From positions 1,325,001 through 1,389,000 of the forward strand of contig CP036424.1 in assembly GCA_007745835.1 (NCBI GenBank): a stretch of 64,000 nucleotides of DNA, given 5' to 3'. Below are positions 45,845-55,110 of this stretch, piece after piece. A program made the translations under genes and the position numbers. The notes beneath the pieces are model-generated. The model did not search any database. It had not been told where the DNA came from and worked only from the letters and a program-made list of their open reading frames with translations. How positions within the stretch are numbered: position 1 is the first letter of the stretch; each line of letters opens with the position of its first letter. This DNA is from Planctomycetes bacterium MalM25. GTDB lineage: Bacteria; Planctomycetota; Planctomycetia; Pirellulales; Lacipirellulaceae.

Positions 45845-47743
45845 ATGCCCGCCGACCGCCCCGATTCCACGCCCGCTGAGGGTATCCGCAACGTGGCGAT
45901 CATCGCCCACGTCGACCACGGGAAGACGACCCTCGTCGACCAACTGCTATACCAGTCGGGCCGCTACCGCCAGGCGGAGCTGGACAAACTGGCGGGGGGG
46001 CAGCACGGCCTCGTCTTCGATTCGAACGACCTGGAGCGTGAGCGCGGCATCACGATTTTCAGCAAGAACTGCGCGATCGAGTACGAGTCGCTCGCCGGCA
46101 AGCGGCTGCGGATCAACCTGATCGACACCCCGGGCCACGCCGACTTCGGGGGCGAGGTCGAGCGGGTGCTGATGATGGCGGACGGCTGCCTGCTGCTGGT
46201 CGACGCCTTCGAGGGCCCGATGCCGCAGACGCGGTTCGTGCTGCAGAAAGCGCTCGCGCAGGGGCTGCGGCCGATCGTTGTGGTGAACAAGATCGACCGC
46301 CCCGACGCCCGCCCCGACGAGGTGGTCACCGAGGTCTTCGACCTGTTGGTCGATCTCGGCGCCGAGGACGACGTGCTCGACTTCCCGGTGGTGTTCGCCT
46401 CGGGCAAGGCGGGCTTCGCCAGCCTGTCGCCGACCGAGCGGCCCGAGGGGATGCGCGACCTGCTCGAGCAGATCGTCGAGCACGTCCCCGCGCCCAGCGG
46501 CAAGCCGGACGAGCCGACGCAGATGATGGTCACCACGATCGAGTACTCCGACTACGTCGGCCGCATCGCCGTGGGCCGGGTGCTCGCCGGTTCGGTCACC
46601 GACCGCCAGCGCGTCGCGGTGATCGACCGCGACGGGGAGGTCACCCAGCAGCAGATCAACCAGCTCTTCACCTTCGAGGGGCTCGGCAAGGTCGAGACCG
46701 AGCGGGTCGATTGTGGCGACCTGTGCGCGATCGTCGGGCTCGACCCGATCGGCATGGGCTACACGGTCTCCGCCGTCGAGACGCCGCGCGCCGCCGCCGC
46801 GGTGAAGATCGACGAGCCGACCATCAACATGACGTTCCGCGTGAACGACGGCCCGCTCGCCGGGCGCGAGGGGGACCACGTCACCAGCCGCAAGATCGGC
46901 GAGCGGCTGGATAAGGAGCTGCGGAGCGACGTCGCCCTGCGTGTCGCCCCGGGCGAGACGATGGAGCAGTACCGGGTCTCCGGCCGCGGGCTGATGCACC
47001 TGGGCATCCTCATCGAGAACTTCCGCCGCGAGGGCTTCGAGCTCTGCGTCGGCAAGCCGCAGGTCGTGACCCGGCAGGAGGAGGGCAAACGGCTGGAACC
47101 GGTCGAGCTGCTCGTGGTCGATGTGCCCGAGGAGTTCGAGAACGCGGTCATGTCGCTCGTCGGCGATCGGCGGGCCCAGGTCTTGAAGATGGGCAAGAAG
47201 ACCAGCGGCGCCGCGTTCACGCACCTGGAGTTCTCGATCCCGTCGCGCTCGCTGATCGGCCTGCGGACTCGCCTGCTGGCCGCCACGCAGGGCAACGCGG
47301 TGGTGCACCACACGGTGCTCGGCTTCGAGCCCCCGCGGGGCGACGTGAAGCTCCGCCCGAACGGGGTGCTGATCGCCCACGAATCGGGCCAGGCGACCGC
47401 CTACGCGATGGACGCGCTGGACGACCGGGGCGTCTTCTTCATCAAGCCGGGCGACACCGTCTACGAGGGGCAGGTCGTCGGCGAGAACTGCAAGTCGGGC
47501 GACCTCGTGGTCAACGTGGTGAAGGGCAAGAAGCTCACCAACATGCGGGCCGCCGGCAAGGACGATAACAACGCCGTCCGCCCGCCACGCGACATGTCGC
47601 TCGAGGCCTGCCTCGAGTACATCGACGACGACGAGCTGGTCGAGGTCACCCCGACCGGCGTCCGCATGCGGAAGATCCTGCTCAAGGAATCCGACCGCCG
47701 CCGCGTGGCGCGGCGTGGCGCGGCGGCGGCCACCTCGGCATAA
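45845..47743 (+). CDS. typA: Ribosome-associated GTPase TypA/BipA
   Basis: 632 residues, a translational GTPase that binds the ribosome and supports assembly and stress growth. G motifs: IAHVDHGKTTLVDQLL (G1), RERGITIFSKN (G2 region), LIDTPGHADFGGEVERVL (G3), VVNKIDRPDARP (G4) and VVFASGKAGFASL (G5). The C-terminal TypA-specific domain is complete: GRGLMHLGILIENFRREGFE, LIGLRTRLLAATQGNAVVHH and LTNMRAAGKDDNNAVRPPRD. Single rightward gene, divergent from the PAS-GAF-REC gene. The C-terminal Arg/Ala tail is longer than in enterobacteria. Confidence 0.97.
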   Translation: MPADRPDSTPAEGIRNVAIIAHVDHGKTTLVDQLLYQSGRYRQAELDKLAGGQHGLVFDSNDLERERGITIFSKNCAIEYESLAGKRLRINLIDTPGHADFGGEVERVLMMADGCLLLVDAFEGPMPQTRFVLQKALAQGLRPIVVVNKIDRPDARPDEVVTEVFDLLVDLGAEDDVLDFPVVFASGKAGFASLSPTERPEGMRDLLEQIVEHVPAPSGKPDEPTQMMVTTIEYSDYVGRIAVGRVLAGSVTDRQRVAVIDRDGEVTQQQINQLFTFEGLGKVETERVDCGDLCAIVGLDPIGMGYTVSAVETPRAAAAVKIDEPTINMTFRVNDGPLAGREGDHVTSRKIGERLDKELRSDVALRVAPGETMEQYRVSGRGLMHLGILIENFRREGFELCVGKPQVVTRQEEGKRLEPVELLVVDVPEEFENAVMSLVGDRRAQVLKMGKKTSGAAFTHLEFSIPSRSLIGLRTRLLAATQGNAVVHHTVLGFEPPRGDVKLRPNGVLIAHESGQATAYAMDALDDRGVFFIKPGDTVYEGQVVGENCKSGDLVVNVVKGKKLTNMRAAGKDDNNAVRPPRDMSLEACLEYIDDDELVEVTPTGVRMRKILLKESDRRRVARRGAAAATSA

Positions 47744-47876
47744 CCGGCGTGACCGGACCGGATCGCTCGGGTCTTGCGCTTCGGTCTCCCGTGGTCGCCA
47801 TCGTGAGCTAGCCTTGCGCGAAGGCGCTGCGGCCACCTGGGAGCCGCCGCCGGGAAACGTTGGGGCGTCGCTCGCC

Positions 47877-48674
47877 ATGACACGTCTGCGCACACGGGCC
47901 GCTTCGCGCGGCATCTCGAAAGTCGAACTGCTCGCTTGCCTGCTGGCGGTGGCCGGCGGGGTCTGGATCGGCGCTTCGTATGTCGGTCTCAACCTGAACC
48001 AAGCGGCCTACGACGCGCTCGACGAGACCGAGCTGCTCACAAGGATCCCCGAGGATTGGCGCCCGCCGAACCCGGAGTGCCCCGACGGCGACTGCCCGAG
48101 CGAAGAGGAGATCCGCAGCGGGCAAGTCCAAGAACTCCGCTCACAACTCGACGGCCTCCGCAGCGAGGTCGATCTGATCACCGGCGGCGTCGAGCCCCTG
48201 CCGCAGGGCGAGTCGACGCTCACCGACGAGCTCCGCGCCGCCCGCGACACCACGCTCCCCTACTGGAGCGCCCTCCGCGAGGTGGTCACCGAGGTGACCG
48301 CCCTGCAAGCCCGCGTCGCCCCGCTCCGTGAGGCCGATCAGTACGCCCGGGGCCTGTCGGTCCGCCGACGGGCGATGGAGTACGGCCTCGAGGCGGTCCG
48401 TCTGCTCGATCCCGAGGGGGTCGACCCCCAGGCGGTCGAGGCCGCGGGGCGGGTCGCCGAGTGGTTCGAGCACGGCGCCGAGACCATCGGATCGGCGGTC
48501 GAGATCCGCTCGCGTCAGCAGGTCGGCGGCCGGTCGGTGACCGGCGTCGAGCTCTGGCGGAGCCTGGAGGTCGACTTGGCGAAACGGACCGAGCTGGTCC
48601 GCCGCAAGACCCGCGAAACGGCCGGTTACCTCACCAGCCGCTATTTCGTCGAGTTTCCACTACTGGACCTTTGA
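47877..48674 (+). CDS. Membrane-anchored coiled-coil protein of unknown function
   Basis: 265 residues from the ATG at 47877. N-terminal anchor SKVELLACLLAVAGGVWIGA after a basic start (RLRTRAASRG), then an acidic spacer with three Cys-containing residues (NPECPDGDCPSEEE), and a long helical region with heptad-like spacing (VQELRSQLDGLRSEVDLI, LREVVTEVTALQARVAPLRE). The rest is helical and charged, ending SRYFVEFPLLDL. No known family is recognised. The gene lies between typA (133 bp upstream) and the DLF-repeat/SHD1 gene (134 bp downstream), and all three read rightward. It may be an envelope structural protein. Confidence 0.75.
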   Translation: MTRLRTRAASRGISKVELLACLLAVAGGVWIGASYVGLNLNQAAYDALDETELLTRIPEDWRPPNPECPDGDCPSEEEIRSGQVQELRSQLDGLRSEVDLITGGVEPLPQGESTLTDELRAARDTTLPYWSALREVVTEVTALQARVAPLREADQYARGLSVRRRAMEYGLEAVRLLDPEGVDPQAVEAAGRVAEWFEHGAETIGSAVEIRSRQQVGGRSVTGVELWRSLEVDLAKRTELVRRKTRETAGYLTSRYFVEFPLLDL

Positions 48675-48808
48675 TCACTCGGGGCGTTTATTGCTGCTGC
48701 ACCCGGCCCAAGCTAGTATGAATGGTTGGGCGCAGACGCGCTATCTCGCCCGAAGCCTCGATTTCCCCCCGCCTGACACCGGGCGTTGACCCGCTACCCG
48801 AAGCCACG

Positions 48809-50377
48809 ATGAAGAACCTCGCCTACCGCTTCTTGACCTGCAGCCTGGCTCTGCTGCTCGCGATCAACACGGCCGCCGCCGGCCAATGGATCCGCTCCTG
48901 CTGGGACGCGCCCGCCTGCGGCCCGATGGTGGCTTGCGAAGCTTCGTGCGAGCCGGTCGCCTGCTGTCCCGTTGAGACCTGCTGCGAGCCCGCCCCCTGC
49001 GAGCCGGTCGGTTGTGGCGGCTGTGGCGCCGTCGAAGCCGTGAGCGACTGCGGATGTGGGTCGGTCGGCAGCGAGACGGTTGTCTACGAATCGACCCCCA
49101 CCCCGGCCGAAGCGGTTACACCGCCGGCGCCGACCGAGGTCTACGAACCGGCCCCCGCCGCGGCGTTCGGCGGCGGTTTCCGCAGCGACAACGCCGCACC
49201 GGTCGAAGCCCCCGCCGAAGCCGCTCCCAACGGCGACTGGAACGCCGGCTTCGAAGAGCCCGTCGCTGAGCCCGCCCCCGCGCAGCCCGCCGAGCAACTG
49301 TTTGTTGAACCCGCCCCGGTCGAAGAGCCGGCGGACGACTTGTTCGCGGATCCCGCTCCCGCGCCGGCCGAGCCGATCGCCGCGCCCGCCGTGGCCGCCC
49401 CGGTTGAGGAGCCCGCCGACGACCTGTTCGCCGAGCCGGCGGCCGAAGAACCGATGGAGGAAGACACGCTGTTCGGCGCTCCCGTTGAGGAAGAGCCCGC
49501 CGAAGACCTGTTCGCCGAGCCCGCCGCGGAACAGCCGACGGATGAGGACACTCGGTTCGAGGCCCCCGCCGAAGAGCCGGCCGACGACCTCTTCGCTGAG
49601 CCCGCCGCTGAAGAACCCGCTGACGATCTGTTTGGCGCTGAGGAAGAGCCGATGGAGGACGAGGGCGATCTTTTCGCTGAACCCGCCGCGGAGGAGCCCG
49701 CCGAGGACCTGTTCAGTGAGCCCGCGGCCGAAGAGCCCGCTGACGATCTGTTCGGCGCCGAGGAAGAGCCGATGGAAGAGGACGCCGGTGATCTGTTCGC
49801 CGAGCCGGCCGCCGAGGAGCCGGCCGACGACCTCTTCGCCGAGCCCGCCGAGGAAGAGCCCGCCGACGACTTGTTTGGCGCCCCCGAGGAGGAGGCCGCG
49901 GACGATCTCTTTGGCGCTGAGGAAGAAGAGCCCATGGAGGATGACGGCGGTCTGTTTGACGAGCCCGCCGAAGCCGTCGAAGACGCGGCCGATGACCTGT
50001 TTGCACCAGAGGAGGCGGAGCCGACCGACGCCGATGCCGAAGGAGACTTGTTCGACTTCGGCTCGATCCTCCGCGAGCCGGGCGGTGTCGACAGCGCGGC
50101 GCAGCGCACCTGGGTCGATAACTCGGGACGCTTCTCGACGGTCGGCCGTCTGTTGGCGATCGACGGCAGCGTCGTCCGCCTGGTCAAGAAGAACGGCGCC
50201 GTGGCGACCGTGCCCCTGTCGCGCCTGAGCCAGTCGGACCTCGAGTTCGTCAGCCGCCAGTCGGTCGCGATGCACCAGGCCCGCGAGCACGCCATCGCCC
50301 GCGGCGCCACGCCCGGCGACGACGCGAAGCAGGCCCGCACCGCCGACGAGCTCCCGCTCCGCACCGCTCAGCTTTAA
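48809..50377 (+). CDS. Exported Cys-rich / acidic DLF-repeat / SHD1-domain protein
   Basis: 522 residues from the ATG at 48809. Regions in order: signal peptide (MKNLAYRFLTCSLALLLAIN); a cysteine-rich segment of about 55 residues (from SCWDAPACGPMVACEASC to DCGCGS) that could form disulfides; a Pro/Ala/Glu linker; an acidic array (about 185-415) of roughly 17 units of the form EEPADDLFAEPAA, 14 with the motif DLF; and a C-terminal SHD1-like domain (RTWVDNSGRFSTVGRLLAID, LVKKNGAVATVPLSRLS). SHD1 is the short beta-rich fold of yeast Sla1 that binds NPFxD motifs and is common in planctomycete exported proteins. Function unknown. It ends in a 4-bp convergent overlap with the HemY-type gene. Confidence 0.85.
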   Translation: MKNLAYRFLTCSLALLLAINTAAAGQWIRSCWDAPACGPMVACEASCEPVACCPVETCCEPAPCEPVGCGGCGAVEAVSDCGCGSVGSETVVYESTPTPAEAVTPPAPTEVYEPAPAAAFGGGFRSDNAAPVEAPAEAAPNGDWNAGFEEPVAEPAPAQPAEQLFVEPAPVEEPADDLFADPAPAPAEPIAAPAVAAPVEEPADDLFAEPAAEEPMEEDTLFGAPVEEEPAEDLFAEPAAEQPTDEDTRFEAPAEEPADDLFAEPAAEEPADDLFGAEEEPMEDEGDLFAEPAAEEPAEDLFSEPAAEEPADDLFGAEEEPMEEDAGDLFAEPAAEEPADDLFAEPAEEEPADDLFGAPEEEAADDLFGAEEEEPMEDDGGLFDEPAEAVEDAADDLFAPEEAEPTDADAEGDLFDFGSILREPGGVDSAAQRTWVDNSGRFSTVGRLLAIDGSVVRLVKKNGAVATVPLSRLSQSDLEFVSRQSVAMHQAREHAIARGATPGDDAKQARTADELPLRTAQL

Positions 50378-51792
50378 GAAGCTATCCGCTCAAGCACCCG
50401 CTCGGCCGCTTGCTCGCCCGAGTGGACGCACTGCGGCACGCCGACGCCGCGGTAGGCGGCGCCGGCCAGTTCGACGCCGAGCGACTGCGCCCGCGCTTCG
50501 ATCCGCTGGACGAGGCCCAAGTGCCCCACGTGGTACTGCGGCATGCGCCGCGGCCAGCGGGCGATGCGCGTCAGGCTCGCTTCGCCGGTGAGGCCGACCA
50601 GTTCGCCGAGCTCCTCGCGGACCAGGCTCACGAGCCCGGCGTCGTCGCGGTCGGCGAGCTCTGGCTGCAGCGCCCCGCCGACGAACGCTCGGATCAGCAC
50701 CCGCCCGTCCGGCGTGCGGCCGGGGAACTTGTAGCTGGCGAAGCTCGCGGCGATGAGCCGGCGGCCCTCGACCTGGGGCACGACGAAGCCGAAGCCGTCG
50801 ATCGGCCGCGTGACCTGCCCCGCCTCGACGACGAGGCAGACGACCGAGCAGCCCGCGTACTCGACCTGACTCAGCAGGTCGGCAAGCTCCGTGTCGGCCG
50901 TTCGCAACGCCTGAGCCGCGGGCGCCGCGGGCAGGGTGACGATCAGCTCGTCGTAAACGCCCCGGTCCTCGCCCCCTTCGCCGGCCAGTCGCCACGCGCC
51001 GTCGGCGTCGCGCTCGATCGTTTGGACGCTCGCGTTGGTGGCGATCCGCTCCTTCGGTAAGCGAGCCTCGATCGCGTCGACGAGCTGCTGCATCCCCGCG
51101 CGGGGCGCGACGAACAGCCCGTAGCGGGCGCCGCTCTCGCTCCGCTCGGCGGTCGCCGAACGCTTCGACAGCGCTGCCCTCGTGAGGCTGCCGTGCTCGC
51201 GCTCCTGGCGGACGAACTGGGCCATCGTGGCGTCCATGCTCAGCCGCTCCGGGTCGGCCGTGTAGATGCCCGCCACGAGCGGCTGCACGAGCCGCTCAAA
51301 GGCTTCCTTCCCCAGCCGCCGACGGGCGAACGCGGCGACGCTCTCGTCGGCCTTGTCGCGGCGCGTCGGCACGAGCCCCTCGGCCGCCAGCCGCGCCTTG
51401 CCCAGCGGGCTGAGGATCGGCGAAGCGAGGATCGGCCACGCCCGCTGCGGCGACATGAGGACAAAGCCCTCGGGCACCCGGCGGATGCGGCCGTTGCTGA
51501 CGACCAGCGCTCGCCGCCGGGCCGGATCGGTCGGCAACAGCTCCTCCTCGAGCCCGACCCGCCGGCAGAGATCGGTCGCCCACGGGTCGCGCGTGAGGAA
51601 GTTATCGGCCGACAGCTCGATCAGACAGTCCCGGTCGCGAACCGTCTCCAGCACCCCGCCGACGCGCGGGCTCGCTTCGAGCAGCCGCCAATCGACCGCC
51701 ACGCCGGACTCCTCAAGCCGCAACGCGGCGGCGAGTCCGGTGATTCCGCCGCCGAGGATGGCGACGCGTCGTTGGGGAGGCGAATCGGGCAC
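50374..51792 (-). CDS. hemY: Protoporphyrinogen/coproporphyrinogen oxidase, HemY-type
   Basis: 472 residues from a GTG at 51792. FAD-dependent flavoprotein that oxidises a porphyrinogen with oxygen. The FAD-binding start is RRVAILGGGITGLAAALRLE, then RVGGVLETV, LSADNFLTRDPWATDLCRRV and the family landmark LVQPLVAGIYTADPERLSMD. A C-terminal PQYHVGHLGLVQRIEARAQ and VGVPQCVHSGEQAAERVLE complete the FAD site. The name covers both protoporphyrinogen- and coproporphyrinogen-type enzymes; which applies is not readable here. It joins hemH at 9280 as the second late haem gene. Converges with the SHD1 gene by 4 bp. Confidence 0.92.
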   Translation of the reverse strand: MPDSPPQRRVAILGGGITGLAAALRLEESGVAVDWRLLEASPRVGGVLETVRDRDCLIELSADNFLTRDPWATDLCRRVGLEEELLPTDPARRRALVVSNGRIRRVPEGFVLMSPQRAWPILASPILSPLGKARLAAEGLVPTRRDKADESVAAFARRRLGKEAFERLVQPLVAGIYTADPERLSMDATMAQFVRQEREHGSLTRAALSKRSATAERSESGARYGLFVAPRAGMQQLVDAIEARLPKERIATNASVQTIERDADGAWRLAGEGGEDRGVYDELIVTLPAAPAAQALRTADTELADLLSQVEYAGCSVVCLVVEAGQVTRPIDGFGFVVPQVEGRRLIAASFASYKFPGRTPDGRVLIRAFVGGALQPELADRDDAGLVSLVREELGELVGLTGEASLTRIARWPRRMPQYHVGHLGLVQRIEARAQSLGVELAGAAYRGVGVPQCVHSGEQAAERVLERIAS

Positions 51793-51952
51793 GGCGGGAG
51801 CGGGGCGGGGCGACGGTGAAGACGCCCTCCAGCCTACCGGCTAGCGTGGTCCGACAGCAGTCCCGACGCCAAACGTCTGAAACTCACAAGAGACGCCCAA
51901 TGACGACGCCTCATTTGCAGGTTTGCGAACCAGAGAATCTGCGGGGGTCTGC

Positions 51953-51958
51953 TACAAT
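51953..51958 (+). promoter_or_regulatory. -10-like box before the low-GC orphan gene
   Basis: TACAAT, 46 bp before ATG 52004. No matching -35 box is seen. Confidence 0.3.
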
Positions 51959-52003
51959 TCGACGCAGTGACAGCCAGAAACGAGCGGTTTGAAGTCCGAC
52001 GCC

Positions 52004-52573
52004 ATGAAGAAGATTAAAACTCGCGAACAATTTGAGGCAGCTATCCAAGCCCTTGTTGGTCTAGAGCTCGCGGACGTGACTTACTATGAGATCGAGTACG
52101 AGACCCAAAAACGATGCTATCTTCACCAGCCGAATATCGGCCACTTTCTCGACTTCGGCGTTGAGTTCCGAATGGCTTGTGGGAGTTACCGTTCTTTCCT
52201 GTGGGACGGCACGTTTTACCAATACGGGATTGGATTGTTCCCCCATAAAGCGAGTCTTGAGGTAAGCACGCAGCGACAGTGGGTTGTCTCTGACACCCGC
52301 GAATGGTGCCAATTCCTTGGTTCTTCAGTAGAGTCCGCAAGAGTCTATTGGTCGTGGGTTGCTAAGTCCCCCGCAACCCCAGAAGCCTACAGGACGTACT
52401 ATCCCCAAGATATTGAGTTGGCTTTCACATGCGGAAAGCACATCTACCTTTCTGCATCCCAATACTCAGACAATTCTGATTCGCTGTATGGGATGTCGGA
52501 CGATATCCTTGTCGTCTTCGACGAGTCAGCAGCGAAGAAATACTGCGTTGGCCCACACGGTATTGATGCGTAG
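52004..52573 (+). CDS. Low-GC hypothetical protein
   Basis: 189 residues from the ATG at 52004 (TTG at 51989 adds five). No signal peptide or membrane helix; the protein looks cytoplasmic. The sequence starts MKKIKTREQFEAAIQALVG and is rich in aromatic residues (YYEIEYETQKRCYLHQPNIG, QRQWVVSDTREWCQFLGSS). I recognise no family; size and character recall the small immunity- or orphan-type proteins found near mobile islands, which is only an analogy. GC is near 48% and codon use differs sharply from neighbours, so acquisition is likely. It lies alone between two leftward genes. Confidence 0.6.
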   Translation: MKKIKTREQFEAAIQALVGLELADVTYYEIEYETQKRCYLHQPNIGHFLDFGVEFRMACGSYRSFLWDGTFYQYGIGLFPHKASLEVSTQRQWVVSDTREWCQFLGSSVESARVYWSWVAKSPATPEAYRTYYPQDIELAFTCGKHIYLSASQYSDNSDSLYGMSDDILVVFDESAAKKYCVGPHGIDA

Positions 52574-52661
52574 CCTGCACGGCGTAAGCAACTGCATAAG
52601 GTGTGACCCACATTGGCCGCTAAGCGTGGCCGGCGCTAGGGCGTCTCGAGTGGCCACTGAC

Positions 52662-53609
52662 CTACCAAGACCCGCCGCGGTGGGACCAGCCCCATTGGCT
52701 GTCGGGCCTTCCGCCGAAGCGCCATTCGAGGCCGCAGGTGAGCGAGAAGTTGTTCAGGGTGGACGTCTCGTTCTGGCCGAGCGCCAGGTTGTCCATGAAC
52801 TCCAGCCGCCACGCCAAGTGACGCCGCAGCTGGTACTTGAGGCCGACGCCGAAGGGGATCGTCATCAGCATGTCGTGCTGGGTGCGGCCCAGGTCGTTGG
52901 TGTACTCAATGTCCGTCAGGCCGACGCCAATCCGCCAGTACGGCCGCATCCGCGAGTCGCCCCACGGGTAGTACAGCACGCTCAGGTCGGTGACCAGCAG
53001 GTTGTCGTCCGACTCGACCGCGGTCTGCAACGTGTTGAGCAGCTCGGGCGTCGACCAGGCGACGCGCACCTGCGAGCCCCAGTAGTGGTCCCAGTCCCAA
53101 CCGAGGCCGATCGCGCCGATCAGGTCGTTGTTCGCTCGGACGTTGGCCGCGGGTCGATCGCCCATCAGCAGCAGGCCGCCGTCGAGCGACAGGGCGTAGG
53201 GGCGGTTGAGCCAGCTCGTGCCCCGCAGCGGCGTGCCCGGGCCCATCGCGCGACCGTGGGTCGAACTGTGCCGGAGGTCGCACTGCCGAAGCAGCCAGTG
53301 ACGCTCGCGCGGGCCGTCGTGCCAGGGACCACCGACCGAGTCGCCGCAGCCCGGGCCGTAGCAGCCGTCGGGCGCTGTCTGGCCCGGGTCCATACGGGGT
53401 CCGAAGCCGATCACGCCCCCCTCGTCGGCGGCGGGGGCGTTCCAGGGCGGTTGCTGCGTGGGGGCGGAAGCGTTCGCCGGGGCCCGCAGCGGGTTGGCGG
53501 GGACGCTCTCCGCCGTCGTCTGCGCGCAGGCGAACCGTGGGGTCAGAAAGCCCAGCAACGCGGCGAGGGCCAGCGTCGTGAGTCGGCGTGATGAGGGGGC
53601 TCCATCCAT
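52662..53609 (-). CDS. Outer-membrane beta-barrel-like exported protein
   Basis: 315 residues from the ATG at 53609. Signal peptide (LTTLALAALLGFLTPRFACA) then a low-complexity Pro/Ala part with a Cys pair (DGCYGPGCGDS). From about residue 130 there are alternating hydrophobic strands typical of a small outer-membrane barrel: YALSLDGGLLLMGDRPAAN, LIGAIGLGWDWDHYWGSQ, VTDLSVLYYPWGDSRMRPY, MLMTIPFGVGLKYQLRRH and LAWRLEFMDNLAL, ending with Phe-Gly-Gly and SHRGGSW. Such opacity-like proteins have no enzymatic role. Leftward and separate from the DUF1573 gene by 89 bp. Confidence 0.75.
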   Translation of the reverse strand: MDGAPSSRRLTTLALAALLGFLTPRFACAQTTAESVPANPLRAPANASAPTQQPPWNAPAADEGGVIGFGPRMDPGQTAPDGCYGPGCGDSVGGPWHDGPRERHWLLRQCDLRHSSTHGRAMGPGTPLRGTSWLNRPYALSLDGGLLLMGDRPAANVRANNDLIGAIGLGWDWDHYWGSQVRVAWSTPELLNTLQTAVESDDNLLVTDLSVLYYPWGDSRMRPYWRIGVGLTDIEYTNDLGRTQHDMLMTIPFGVGLKYQLRRHLAWRLEFMDNLALGQNETSTLNNFSLTCGLEWRFGGRPDSQWGWSHRGGSW

Positions 53610-53698
53610 AAGCGGGGCGGAGCGTAGAGCGTTGGGCCCGACCTGGCAAGATCGACGCGCAGGCCCCCGCCGATAGCGGCGCCAGCGGTTGGGCCGCC

Positions 53699-54766
53699 TC
53701 AGCGCGCCGAGACCGCGTGGCTGTCGGGGGTGGTCTCCGTCGACGAGCCCTGATCGGCCGCGGTGGCGGACGAGGGGGTCACGGTGGCGTAGGCGGTGCT
53801 CGTGGTGGTGAAGCTGTCGCCCAGGTCGGTGCGGATGACGATCGGCGCCTTGAGCCGGCGGGCCTCGCCACCGGAGACGAAGCGGAGCGTGACGATCTGC
53901 TTGGTGCCGGGGGTGTCGGCGGTCTCGAACTCGAAGCACTCGTCCTCGCACTTCACGTCGGTAACCCGGAACGGGCGTTTGCCGCGGACGAGCAGCCGCT
54001 TGGTGACCGTTTCACCTTGGGGGACGTCGCCCAGCACCAGCGTCGCGGGGGCGACCGTCAGCTCGGGGCGGACTTCGGCGGTCACGCCGATCGGGATCCG
54101 CGGGTTCGAGCGGTCGTTGGTGATCAGCACCAGCTGGGTCTTCAGGAAGCCGGCGGGGGTCGATTCGCGGAGCCGGACGTTCAGGTCGTAGATCACGCGG
54201 CCGCGGCCGCTCCGCTCGCGTTCGATCAGCTCGGCCTCCAGGTGGTCGTAGCTGGAGCGGACGTCGTCGATCTTCCAGCCGGAACGGCCCGCGTAGCTGA
54301 CCGAGACCTTCTTCTCCTGGAGCGTGCCCTGATCGAACTGGCCGAAGTCGGCCGAGCCGGGCTCGAAGACCACGTCGCCGCGGATGTTGCCCTTCACGCG
54401 GACCTGCACCTGAGCCGGGTACGGCTTGGTGATCTGCACCGTCAGCGTGGCGCCGTGGTCGCCCGTGAAGGTGCGGGTGTTGAACTTCGCGACGATGTAG
54501 CCCCGCTCGTGCGTCTTGATGACGGGGTGCTCGAGCGAGGCGCTCGTGCAGCCGCAGCTGGAGCGGACGCTGCCGAGGACGACGTCCTCCTTGTAGATGT
54601 TCTTGACCGGGAACCTGAAGATCGTGTCCGAACCGCGGGCGACGACGCCGAAGTCGTGCTCCTTCTCGTCGAACATCTTGCGGGCCCAGTCCTGGGCGGT
54701 CGCGACGCTGGCGAGCGAGGCGAACACGAGGGTGGCGACGACGGTCTTGGCGAGAGGGCGGAACAT
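53699..54766 (-). CDS. DUF1573 exported protein
   Basis: 355 residues from the ATG at 54766; the signal peptide (KTVVATLVFASLASVATAQ) fixes this start. The DUF1573 immunoglobulin-like unit is clear at the N-terminus: KEHDFGVVARGSDTIFRFP, VRSSCGCTSASLEHPVIKTH and YIVAKFNTRTFTGDHGATLT. Further immunoglobulin-like segments follow to about residue 330, and the last 25 residues are Ser/Thr-rich low complexity. Planctomycetes and Bacteroidetes encode many; function unknown, perhaps structural or binding at the surface. Cysteines SCGCT and CEDECFEF could form disulfides. Confidence 0.92.
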   Translation of the reverse strand: MFRPLAKTVVATLVFASLASVATAQDWARKMFDEKEHDFGVVARGSDTIFRFPVKNIYKEDVVLGSVRSSCGCTSASLEHPVIKTHERGYIVAKFNTRTFTGDHGATLTVQITKPYPAQVQVRVKGNIRGDVVFEPGSADFGQFDQGTLQEKKVSVSYAGRSGWKIDDVRSSYDHLEAELIERERSGRGRVIYDLNVRLRESTPAGFLKTQLVLITNDRSNPRIPIGVTAEVRPELTVAPATLVLGDVPQGETVTKRLLVRGKRPFRVTDVKCEDECFEFETADTPGTKQIVTLRFVSGGEARRLKAPIVIRTDLGDSFTTTSTAYATVTPSSATAADQGSSTETTPDSHAVSAR

Positions 54767-55110
54767 GACGGGGGCGCCTCGCGTGGGGGGCTTCAAGTCG
54801 ATTGGCAGGGTGTCGGCGCGTTGCGCCCTTACAGCTTGTGGCAAAAGTAGCTTCTTGGGCAATCCGCATCGGGCTGTGAGGCGATTTTCGTCGCGAAATA
54901 TCACCGCGTAGACCGGGCGCCCCTGAGGATTGGAACGATTGAGACGCCGCGCGCGCACGCCAAATCTCCCAAATCGCCCCTCCGACCCGGCCGCCGACGC
55001 TTTTCACCCCGGGGGGGCGGTGCGACCGAAGCTAGCGGCGCGTATAACCGGCGTCTGACGAGCGGTCGACGCCGCGAAACGCCACAGAGCCCTTCCCCCG
55101 AATCGCCACT
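54767..55110. other. Divergent intergenic region between DUF1573 gene and tyrA
   Basis: 344 bp, no credible gene. TATAAC near 55039-55044 could be a -10 box for tyrA, but no good -35 is seen. Confidence 0.45.
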
